Shown piece by piece: positions 11,790 through 26,600 of a stretch of DNA of 64,000 nt; position 1 is the first letter of the stretch; the number at the start of each line of letters is the position of its first letter. A model generated the notes under the pieces. It was not told where the DNA came from, ran no database searches, and worked only from the letters and a program-made list of their open reading frames with translations. Origin of the DNA: Topomyia yanbarensis (Eukaryota > Arthropoda > Insecta > Diptera > Culicidae); assembly GCF_030247195.1 (NCBI RefSeq), contig NC_080671.1:431148539-431212538 (forward strand), given 5' to 3'. The position numbers and the translations under genes were made by a program.

Positions 11790-12480
11790 TTGTTGATGCC
11801 GAGTAGCAGCCAGCGCACGCCTTCTCCAGTCGCTTTCTTGGCTAGTTGACTTAATCCAACCAATGCGAACCTGGGAATAATTTGCTGGATTCAGCTCTTT
11901 CGGGATGAGCTGCCGTTGGTGTAATGTCGCACGTCCTTACTTAAATGGCAACTGGCTAGATCTGGTCAAAACACAAACCATCACAGGACTTAATTCTTGT
12001 CTTCTTGTTATGGCACCCCATTTTGTAAACTTTTTAATTCGTAGTCTTATCTGTGACAAAAACACTGGGTTTCTTGACACAGGCACAGATTGCTTGCTAA
12101 ACCATAATTCCTTTTTTGTGAAAACAAACTTGAATCTACTAGGAGACTTTTAGAATTTGTGCTACATGATTTCATTAAAATCTGGTTTCGCATGTGAGTC
12201 ATCGGCAATCTAGACATATCAATTGAGCTTTGTCAGCACCAGGTTGTACAGAATACGTTTGTTGTTTGGGGCTTCGGTTGGGTTGTTTATTTTAGCGGTA
12301 ACATTTATAGTATTTTCGGAGAGTTAGCGAATCCAGCGAATTTTTTTCGAGTTTTTCGCCATTATTAAAGATGTTGGGATCAGCCTTGATTTACCGAATG
12401 ACCTTGGATTGCTCGGAAAGTACAGTTTACGGTAAACGATTCCACTATGACGCTTCAATAGCACTTTGCGGGAAGTTGTC
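11790..12480 (-). pseudogene. mariner-like (D,D37E-type) transposase relic
   Basis: Minus-strand reading gives a KADPN helix-turn-helix remnant near 12400 and a FVTDKT block near 12060. Next is a F(stop)PDLASCH block near 11960, the FWPDLASCHY second-aspartate motif with W changed to a stop. IPKELNPANYSQVR near 11890 is the run leading to the third acidic residue. Frames shift repeatedly and stops are frequent, so it is inactive. Family assignment rests on the second-Asp and IPKELNPAN blocks. The first catalytic region is lost or too decayed to read, and terminal repeats were not identified. Confidence 0.75.
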
Positions 12481-12489
12481 TTCTACTTT

Positions 12490-15680
<3,191 letters not shown>

Positions 15681-15689
15681 TCACATTAC

Positions 15690-16090
15690 TGCCGCCTAAT
15701 CATCGTCGAGAACGCTTTCTCGTGACACACAATGTTTCATAGTCTTCACTTTATTATTCGGTGCTAGATCGGGAAGTCATACCTCGATTTTGTTGTCATT
15801 CATGTACCCGAGTATCTTGAGCCCAACATCGTCGACGTCTGCGACGCGACCAGGATAAATATAATAAAGCCTTCTTGGCCATATTTCAAAACGATCTTCA
15901 TGCTAAATTTCTTGTATGATGGAGTCAAATAAAAGTTACCAAGTTTCCCTGCATGTCATTAAATAAATATATATTGATGATGTCATCTTGAACCTCCTCA
16001 AACAGAGATTGTTGATGAATAAACCAAAGCTCACTTGTTCTAAGTGACTTCCTTAAGGTAAACATTTCAAGCAAAATTAGGCGTGTGGTA
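15690..16090 (-). mobile_element. LINE reverse-transcriptase scrap
   Basis: Minus-strand GSHLEQVSFGLFINNLC at about 16050-16000 corresponds to the PQGSHLGPLLFLLFINDL block of Jockey-type reverse transcriptases, with a damaged LGPLLF core. Flanking frames are broken. This is a short relic with limited support. Confidence 0.45.
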
Positions 16091-16981
16091 CTAAAACAAT
16101 TGTTTGTGAATAATATGATTGATACACTGGATTATATAAATTTGACAAGACGCAGGTCTAGAGGGACCTTCACTGAATTCTCGAAACATTTTAAATCTTT
16201 AAGAATTTAGGATAGAAGCGTTTATGCAAAAATTCAAACTATTGTTTCGACCTTGAACTCGTGCAGTTTGTTGTCTAAATTATGCATTATTGATTTTTCT
16301 GGAAATATTGATTCCAGTACCTAGCTCTTCCCCCAAGGAATGGACTGTATGTCTGTAGAAAAAATGTTTTCGTTCCTACAACGCATACTTGATATTCGCT
16401 ATAATTATAATTATTCGCGTTTTTTGTCAAAACGCTCGCAAACAATTTTGCTCCGTGATAACCTCGTTCTAGAACCACAGCTGGATGACTCAGTAGGTCA
16501 CCAGGTTGTTCAAGAAACGTGCACAATCAATACGGAAACCGCCAGCTCCGGTAGGTTTCCAAATCGACACTTTTTCCTCAGCACTCGTTGTTTGTTATGA
16601 TACAAACACATAAAAGCAAACAAACAGTATTACGCTAAACGCGATCAAATTTCGGAAGAGCCACCGAAACCTCCGTACGTTGCTGTTTCAATTTTAAAAT
16701 CACATGTACTACAGCACTATGGTCGGAATTCCGCCAGGGAAGCTTTCGATTACGTAGGGCACACTTTTGCATGCCCCGGCAACTTGCCACCAACCTGCTG
16801 ATCTGGACACGGCAAATTTTATTATGATCACTCGGCAGATCTGCTGCGCGTGTTCATCGAATTGTAAACAGATGTTTGTAGTTACTGCGATAGGGACAAA
16901 AAATATTATTTACAAACATGCGTGCGATTCCTGTTTTTTTGGCTGTTTGTTAATTGATTGTTTTTATTTTGTTCTTTTCAG
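16091..16981. other. region upstream of the first EcKinase exon seen
   Basis: This holds the acceptor tract of the 16982 exon. A possible donor, TCCG|GTAGGT, lies at 16550-16551, but the frame before it does not resemble the missing kinase N-terminus. The upstream exon is therefore unplaced. Confidence 0.4.
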
Positions 16982-17630
16982 CGCCATCACCGAGCTTCCA
17001 AAGGTCATTAGCGTTATCGCCAAGGTAGCTCCAACGAGCCAGCTCCGAAGAAGTTTGTACAACAGCTCGGCTCACTTCCAGCGGGAAAAGTACATCTTCG
17101 ATATCGTGTTGCCAACGTTTGAAAAATTCCAGGAAACCAGAGGCCTCAAACCATCGCGAATGTTCAATCACTACCCGACGGTGATCGCTTCCGACTGCAG
17201 CGAAGGGCGAGAGTTCGTTTTGCTCGGAGACCTATCGGCGCAAGGTTTCCGCAATTTTCAGCGAACGGAACCGCTGGATTACGAGAGTGTGTCGCAAATT
17301 TTAGTTTTTCTAGCCCGATTTCACGCCGTTTCCTTTGCCATGAAGGACCAGGCGCCGGAAATATTCGAAAAGATAATCGATCAGCTGAGGGAGACTATCT
17401 TTGTGGCACCGTTGCACAGTTCGTTCGAGGGTTTTCTCAAACGACAGGTCGACTATGCGATGAAAACGTTGGAGCACTGTCCGGCCAAGGGCGATGCCGA
17501 GGTGAGCAAGCGGTTGTTCCAGTTTCGGGACGAGTACGGACCGTCGATGGTGGAGTGTGTGGATAATCGTGCGGATGTGGTGATTTGCCATGGGGATTGC
17601 TGGATCAGCAACATTCTGTTCAGGCAGAGG
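16982..17630 (+). CDS. EcKinase-like gene, N-lobe and catalytic-loop exon
   Basis: A pyrimidine-rich tract ending TTCTTTTCAG at 16981 marks the acceptor. The first base completes a split codon, so the preceding intron is phase 2. The open frame upstream of 16982 does not resemble the family, which supports a splice here rather than a start codon. The exon ends at a codon boundary before GTAAGG (17631). It encodes the lysine/glutamate pair, the hinge and HGDCWISN, and its base composition is clearly more GC-rich than the flanks. Confidence 0.88.
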
Positions 17631-20600
17631 GTAAGGATTGTTTCAAATTTTTCATATTTACCAGGGATAGTTTCATACAATTTTAACTGAAGGTGGCCTC
17701 TTGGTCCGAGTCAGACTTATCTGAAATTTGCGTCAGAATTCCAGCCTTCCGAAGAAATTCTGGCTCAAATGACGCATTCGGTTGCTACGTTTACTAGTCA
17801 GAAAATTTGCTGAAGACAAATTTTATCAACTACTTCATTGTTTAAGAATAATTGTTTAATTTCGCTATTAGGTGAAATTATATTGTCCTTTCAATTCCGC
17901 TACCAAGTACAATTGATAATCCCCACGAGTATTATTTTAATCGTATTCAAACAGCTGAATGTTATTGCTGGAAGGAGATTCTTAGTCCCTTAGGTCCTTC
18001 TGCTTATGGATCCAACCAATCCAATCCCACAACTCAAAAAATTCCGTTAGTGTATGAGTATTCCTCGTACCTTAACGATTATTTGAATTAGGAATAATTT
18101 TTTTGTGCATTCGGGAACGATTGTCCTAAAAATCGCGGATTTAAGCTGTAAAAATTGTATTGAAAAATTCTCATCTATAAACCAAAAATTTATGCATAGA
18201 AAAGAAATTAACTACAAGAACAATTAATTACGATCAATTGAAAGAAAAAAATGAAGAGAATCGGTTGAGTGGTTTTTCTGCAATAGTGATCACGGAAAAA
18301 TCATTTATTGGAAAAACGAAATTTCGAGATAATCGCTTGGAAGCGCTGTTACTTTCGATCTATTTCTTATCTATTATTTGGGTAAATACTCTCAAGGAGC
18401 TGTACTTTCAGATAAAGTAAAAAAATCGATTTTTTGCGAAAAAAAAGGTATGTAACCCCTTAATAATTGTGTCACATACGTATGTGCCACCAACATTAAT
18501 ATTCACGCGAAAAGGCGAAGGCGAACGTTTGCAATTTTCCAGTATTCGTATATGTATTGGCTGTGTATGCGTAAACTAGACTAGACCAAAAACACACCCA
18601 GAGCCGTAGTGTGGTATTCTGGCGCCCTTGGCGGAATCTCAGTCTTGCGCCCTTTGCGGCATTTGTCTAATCAATCTAACCGGAAATGAAGCATCAAAAA
18701 CGCTATAGTTCTGTGAAAATTTAAATATAAGTAGTATAAGATTTCTCTCTAAAGGTTACGGATAGAGCATTTTTTCGGAAGACTTTGGGAAATAAGTTGA
18801 CGCTAGGTACTTGAAGACGATGGACTGAAAGCAAGCAAATTACGTTTCTGGCAACAATCCTTTTATGAAGGACAAGTGTGGCCACATGCCCGCTCACAAC
18901 GTTGAGATCGACGGTGCAGTCGCCGATTCGAGTTTTCCATGCGTGGATCTTCTGAAGCACGAAGTTGGCTATTTCAAGAACCCCTTTCTGAGAACAAAGC
19001 TTCTGAATGGCAATCGCACTGGACGGGACAAAATGGTGTATTTTTTGTATTTGTATTTTTTCGAATGGAGAAATATTAAAAAGAGCTATTCCACTTACTA
19101 CGACAAATCATAATGCTCTCTTGGCTGAGAAGTGCGATTCTGATGATCTCCATGTGGGACTCACTGCTCACAAGAGTTACAGACAGATGACATTCCTTAC
19201 AAAAGCTTAAATTTTCCTCTTGAGAGGCCACCGAATATACCTGCTCGAGCAAGCTCTGACACAAAACCGAAGTAAACAGTTCTTGATCTTAGAAATTTAA
19301 GTTAAGTCAAGGAGTTTTCAGCGCTTTTAGGAACACCAAAGCATAGACATTTCAACCAGAGATTCAACTTAGTGCAGAACTCGTTGATGACCGACAACTT
19401 TTTGATATTGCGATTACAATTGATCTAGCTTGCTCCACGATCTCCACGAGCTTTAAGGAGATGGGCTGCTTCATTACCCATGACCACAAATCTCTCGCAT
19501 TGAATTTTTATGAAACTGAGTAAACAAGCGATAAAGTTTATAATATTTTCGCTATTTTTTAATTTCAAATCTTTGCAGTTGAAATTTTTGCGTTGTGCAA
19601 TTCGAGCACGTTCGTTGTTTATTCCGTAGGATAATCTTTTGGCACTTTTGGTGGAGTCTCAGTTGTGCGCTTCTTTGATGTTTACATTGGCTTTCTGGCT
19701 TCGGTCTTATTTTAACACATATTTTCCCTTATTATAAAGCAGAACAGGATTTCAGTGCCCTTAAAGGTTGGCAACCTTGATGGGGGCCAACCTGTTCAAC
19801 CGCACGCTACGACTCTGCACACAGCACCATACAGCTATACTGTATACGAGATCAAGCAACTGTCCATTGTATATGTCAGCTGGTTGGAATCTGGTTATCC
19901 CTAATTCCGGGGTAAAAAGACTAGCGTTTCGATCCAAAAATTTTTGCGGACACGATCGAAGCGGCTATATGTAAGTACACGGAAAGAAGTGTTCTGTGAA
20001 AAATCATTTTCTGAACGGATAGTTTTGATTTTACCAGATGGATGAACAAATGACAATGGCTTGGTGCAAAATTAAAAAAAAAAAAACTGGACAATAAAAC
20101 ACACATTATCGGTAACAAATATTAAAAATCAATATAACAGCCACTTTAAAAGCATAATAAACTTCTTTTGAGAGTCCTTGAAAAGGCTCCATTGTCAAAT
20201 ACATAATACCTAAAGTTACTACAGTCGACCCCCATCCAAAACTTCATACTATGTAGAGCATTATGTCATAAACCTCAAAGAACATACAGAAAAAAACTAT
20301 CAACATTTTACTTATTACGTTTATAGATCATAAGTTCTTTATTTCAAAAACTACAAGGGGCAGCCCTATGGGGTTGCACGAGCTGTAGACGTAGGACTAT
20401 ACTACTTGATGTAAAATATTTATTTTATTAGTACATTTATAGTAATAATAAATCAAACATATTTCTTACGTATGGTTTAATCACAACCAATCAACATCGA
20501 ATATTACATATTGAAACAAACCTTCTTGGTTTTCAGGTCATTTCATTGGTAGTAGGTGATCGAATCCGATTAAACTTATTTAAGAAGATCTGAAGAAAGA

Positions 20601-23600
20601 AGACAGATAACTGTGACCGAACTAATATCTGGAACTAAAGCTTTATAGCATAAGGTTAGCTTGTAAAAACTTCCTAAAGTACGCATACAAATATAGCGAA
20701 TGCATTATCGAAACTATAAATATCCAAGAATCGAAAACAATTTTATATATGGACAAGATGCGTTTTTGCAGCGGTTTTTCAAGAGGCAGTGTATTCATTC
20801 ATAAATAGGCTTTGTAGTATGTAACTATTAGTAGAATCAAAATACTATAGGCTGAGTGGAAATGAATCACGTGATGGGGAAATGAATCAATGAATTAAAT
20901 AATAATAAACTTTCGTTGTGCAATTTAGTCACAAATTAGATCTACCTACCTACACATTCGCCTCAAAACATTAAACCCAAGCGCACAAAGTAAAATGAAT
21001 CAACGTTGATGATGATGGGCAGAGCGAAAGAGACAACTAATACCACGACATTATGTTAACCGTGTTTGCAAATGGAGCTCGCATATACAAACTATTTTGT
21101 GTGCGAATAATTATACATAAAAGTGTGCTGGAAACGAGCACAACACAAAAGATAGCATAATGTTTGAACGGTAAGCACAGTCGCATTCACTGGGTAGCGT
21201 ACCTCCACAGGCAGTATAACGGACTTTTAACTCAGATACACTGGCTGTAAAAACACACAGCGCAGTGATCTGCTTCGCCTGCTGTTCAACAGGCAACTGA
21301 GCTGCTCTGGCGAAATCCGTCCGTTTAAATAGTCGATGATGACGTCATTCGTAGAAGCGTAGCGTGTTAGGTACACAAACCTGTCGTGCTGGACTAGGGA
21401 AGCGCTATCTTCTGTGTGTAAATGCGCGATATTTTGACTAGGTTGTTCATTATTTCAATTTTTAACGCCATGATATTAAAAATCTTTGGGTTTATCAATT
21501 GGAATCCATTCTTAGAAGTATTTCGGGGCGATATGTGCAAAAAAATTTGAAAATTTATCGTCAGATGGCTGAATTATATGCGTTTAAAATTGGACCACTT
21601 TTCGTTACATACCATTTTTGTAGAATTTGCAACGTGCACCCCTATATCGAAAACAAAGACGTAGTCCTACGTCAAAAGTGCTTGGATAAACATCAATTTG
21701 ACGCAATTCCTTATTGAACTTTGTTCTATGACCCTCCATGAGTATGTATCGCATCCATATGCGACCGAAAAATAACTGTATCGCTTGTAGATCTATAGAT
21801 CTTCACTCCAGGAAATTCTTGGAATACCTGGAACATGAGTGAATAAAGGCATACCTGCCTAGCTATTTGATACAGAATATTTTTTAAGTGATATAAACAT
21901 ACAATTTTGTAAGCTGCTTTTACAAAAGGAAATTCTATAAGAATGTAAAAAAAACTTTAACGAACTAAATCCCAAATATCGCACACTTTTTTACGAACCA
22001 ATTCAGATTGAGCTTGTGCGACCACCCCTGGCTGCTACTCCGTTATCGATCTGGACTAGCTGAAGTAGATAATTATGCTTGGGGATCATCCATAAATGAT
22101 GTAGCATTCTTTGAGTGATTTTGACACCCCCCTCTCCCATCGTAGCATTTTGTCACAAACTTCTAAATACCTCCCCATGATAATTACGTAGCTTGGCGGT
22201 AACTCTACCCCTCCCCCTTGTCATAGTAATTTATTTTTAAATAAAAAGCTATGTTAGTTATTCCCCTTTAAAAAGCTACGTAGCATGACATGAACCCCTA
22301 CCTCATCACAAAATACAAACCCCCCCCCCCTCCTCCATATAATGCTACGTCATTTATGGATGGTCCCTTAGGAGTAGCGAAGCATCTTTCAATGTGCAAC
22401 TCCTGGTAATCCTAAAGTGATTGATCACTATTGATCAATTCCGGCGCTGTGCCGGTCCGAACGTAGATCGCGAAAGGAAATGGAAGGAATGTTAGTTCGA
22501 TACTTGCTTAGCTACTGCTGCACACACACTCCACAATAGGGCATTGCAAAAAAAATTTTTTTTTAATTCTCAGAGGCCCCCCTCCCATATTGTGACAAAT
22601 GTCAAAGTAAGCTCAGATGCCAAATTTCACATCATTTGGACAATTCTAGACTCCCGGCCACATCGCTTGAAATTTTTGAAAAATATTTTAAATGCTATAA
22701 CTTTTGAAGTAGCAATCAGAAAATTATAATTTATACCTCTTTTTAAAGAAAATAACCTTAGTATTTGAATGGAGATATTTATGTTTCTAAAAAAATACGA
22801 GAAAGTGGGGTACTGGGTCATTTTGGCCCCAAAATCCCCTATTTCCAATATTCCAATCCAATTCCGTTTTTCTAATGTGAAAAAATCTCACAAATCGAAC
22901 GGAACCTTTTTGACCTTAGTCCGAATACGAGAAGTTGGGGTTATAGGGCCTTCAGCCATTCATATTAAATTTTACCATTTCTCGTGCATATATTTCTATT
23001 ACCCTTCAATCAATTTTAAAAAATTGTACCTTGTTGAACGTGAAAAATCCTTAGAAACAAAATAAAAATAGATTCGTTTCTGGTAAAATTCAGAAACATC
23101 AATTTATCTGACATATAGTCTCGATTTCACATTTTTATCATAAAATACGGAACAGTTTGTTGCGTTTCGTTACCCATACTACAGCTAGGTTCTAGAAGAT
23201 TCTTACTTCCTGAACAGAACAGTTGTGTTCATTTAATAGTGGTAGCAATCTATACTGCCGCTCTACGCATAATTGTCTCATGTGTATATGGGACAGTAAT
23301 GCGTATAGCGGCAGTATATATAGTACAAATTACAATCAGAACAGTCAGTCATCATTCAAAGTTAGTATCGAGAGTCATTATCTACAGTCACAATTTATAC
23401 AAGTCGAAGAGTTAATACAACTGAATTATATACTGAACAGATTTCGATCTTAATACTGATATACGTATAGTGCATGTGCACACAAGTGCTTCTTCTCAAT
23501 AAACCCACTGAATTTAGTTATGTGACCGCGAGTTCTTACTATATCGCGAACCGAACAGTTTCCCTCGTCATAAATATCCGTATAATAAATAAAATATTTG

Positions 23601-26600
23601 ATGTTTCGGAATTTTACCGCTAACGAATCTATTTTTGTAGCATTCCAAAGAGTTTTCCACGCTCAACAAATTACGTTTTATGAAAATTGATTGAAGAATA
23701 ATAGAGATATATGCTCGAGAAAATGATAAAATTTAATATGAATGGCTAAAGGCCCTATAACCCCAACTTCTCGTATTTGGGCAAAAGTCAAAAAGGTTCC
23801 GTTCGATTTATGAGATTTTTTCACATTAGAAAAACTGCAAAATATGTATAATTTGCATCACGGAGAAGAAAAGTTATTAAAAATAGGGGATTTTGGGGCC
23901 AAAATGGCCCAGTACCCCACTTTTCCTTATTTTTCTAGATACAGAAATATCTCTAGTCAAATACTAACGTTATTTCCTTTAAAAAGAGATATAATTTTTT
24001 GTAATTTTCTGATTGCTACTTCAAAAGTTATAGCATTTAATATATTTTTCCTCCATATTTTTCCATAGCACCAATTTAAAAAATTTCAAGCGAAGTGGGC
24101 GGGAGTATAGAATTGTCCAAATGATGTGAAATTTGGCATCTGTGCTTACTTTGACAATTGTCACAATATGAGATGGGGGCCTTTGAGAATTCAAAAAAAA
24201 ATAATTTGCAATGCCTTGTTATGCATCTTTTATACAGGGTGTTTGGTTCATGGTTAAGAACCTCTCGAAGGGTGATAGACTGTCATATTTGGAGAAAAAA
24301 ATTGTTCTACACATACCATCAAATCTCAACCGATACAGAGTTATTGAACTTTTTGTGTAAAAAACTTATTTGTCTTAAAATACCTCTAACTTTAAAAGTA
24401 CACTTTGTATTTTAAATCTTTTAGTTCCATTCGAAAGGTGAGAAAATTTCCTATTCAATGGTGTTCTCATATCTTTTAGTTAATTAGTTTTAATTACCTT
24501 TTAGCTGTAAAGTAGTTAAAAGTTAGTGTTTTTGGGCAGGGTTTTGCTAATTATCTCGGAATAATGAAGTATGATTATAGCAATATCCATTATCCAAAAG
24601 TTAGGTTTTAAGACGATTCATAATTTGTTCTTGGACGACATATTCCTATCTCTTCTCATTTCTTTGTAATTTCATTACTATACTTTTCCTGTAACTGACT
24701 TGCAAGTGCTTAAAAGGCTCTAATCTGAGAAAATATGCTTTATATCGTTATTTACAAGATTTTATTGGAAAGCTGAGAAAATGTCCTATCAGTGTATGCA
24801 CAAATATCTTTTAGTTAAGTGTACTAAATAATTTTTTACTAACGAAATAACTCAAAATTTGTGTTTTTTGGAGTTTTTTAATTATTCAAATTATTAATCA
24901 ACAAAATTTATCGTTACTATTGTTCATTTGATACTCCTAAATGTTCTCTATAACTTTTTATTTGACACTTTGTCTATATCTCTTTTCATTTTGCTGCTAT
25001 TTAATAGTTAACACAGCATGACCTCGCCACAAATGTAGTGGGTTCGAAAGTTATTTTTGCATATGAAACGATGTGATAAAAACGATTTTGCGCCGAAACC
25101 AAAAGAGATAATTGAATGGAGTCAAAAAAAGAACTGTAGAACTTGCTGAGATGCATTATTTCCATGATGATAATGATGATGTTTATTATTCACTATTTTA
25201 AGAAAATTAACGAAAATGCTAATAATAGCACTAACTTAAAACTAATTTACTTCTAAAAGAATACTAAATTTACTTAACTGAAAGGTATTAATACATTTTT
25301 CGCTGTAAAATTTTCCTGGCTTTCGAATAAAAAGAAAAAAAGTACAATAAGTGCCATACTTTTTCAATTAGAGCTGGTATTAGTGAAAATGAGATAAAAA
25401 TATCCAAGTTGAATAACCCAAACTCATGACAATAAGAAAAGGTAAGTGTATCATGTCAAATAACGAATTATGCAGCTCTTCAAGACTAACAATCTGGATT
25501 ATTAAAATGATGAGGTTAACTGTTAGGATTTTCAAGAAATGAAAGAAAAATCGATTAAAGTTGTTTAATTTTCACTAAATTACTTTGAAAAGGCTACTTA
25601 AACTCATTAGTTGAAGCATGTGAGGGTATCACTCAATGCAAAATTTTCTCACCTTCCCAGTGGACCTAAAATATTTGAAATACAAAGTTTACTTTTTGAG
25701 TTAGAGGTATTTTAAGACAAATAAGTTTTTTACACATAAAGTTCAATAACTCTGTAACGGTTGAGATTTGATGGTATGTGTAGAACAATTTTTTTCTCCA
25801 AATATGACAGTCTATCACCCCCCGAGAGGTTCTTAACCATGAACCAAACACCCTGTATGAATTAAGATTTCATCAAGAATATATAATAGAATAAAATGTT
25901 GATCGAATTTGATCAGCTTCCAGAGTAATTCTACAACATCAAAAATTGCAAACATTTGTGCTATAACGACCCGAGACCGTCAACGCCAAAAGTAATTTAT
26001 GCCTAACGTCCTTTATGCCAATCGTCCATTATGCCCAACGTCCATTATGCCTAACATCCGAATGCCTGACGTATTTATGCATAATTGGGGAACACCCGTT
26101 TGTAACCCTCTGTAAGGCCTTACCTTTGAGATTTGGAAGACTCGGAGGACTCTGAGCTTACTTTGTGCAGTCTAATTCTAAGGATGCGGGCAAACGCTCA
26201 ACTAGCTCGTAACGGAGAGATGCGTTAAAGATGAAATCGCTTCGCAATCTGGCTTTGGTTGAGAACGCAAACTGTCTCGTAAGGGATCGTCACTGCTTCA
26301 CCTTGTTGCGAGTGATCAGGTCGTATAGGTGTTGATTGCTGACCTGAAACGTATGTATTTTGTCCCGTCTGGATACCGGTAGTCGTCGAGGGGATGAACG
26401 CCATGGACGGAATACAGAAGAATCCAGGATGAATCCAGTATTGTGTCCCGCCCGGCCACCGGACACTGTCAAAAGGGATGAACGCCGGCCTAAGCGAAGC
26501 TTAGTCGACACAAACAAATAAAAAGCGGCCGAACTTTCTTTATTCAAAAAGCATTTTTTTTCGTACTGTGACTAATCATATTCTAAAATTTACCTCGCCA

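Larger units (their letters stand above)
22533..24224. mobile_element. 1.7-kb palindromic (foldback) element with internal insertion
   Basis: The left arm (22533-23105) and right arm (about 23598-24224) are inverted copies of each other. Shared markers are GGGCATTGCAAAA at the outer ends, AGATGCCAAATTTCACATC, AGTACCCCAC and ACCCCAACTTCTCGTA. One further single arm lies at 54345-54928. The outer ends GGGCATTGC next to TA suggest a TA-targeting DNA element. No transposase is present. The centre holds a 394-bp insertion. Confidence 0.8.

Noticed and set aside
16767..16981. ATG at 16767 as the start of the kinase
   Set aside because: The sequence before 16982 does not resemble the family and a strong polypyrimidine-CAG acceptor sits exactly where similarity begins.
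25980..26080. CRISPR-like short direct repeats
   Set aside because: Units are adjacent without unique spacers and the DNA is eukaryotic; it is a minisatellite.
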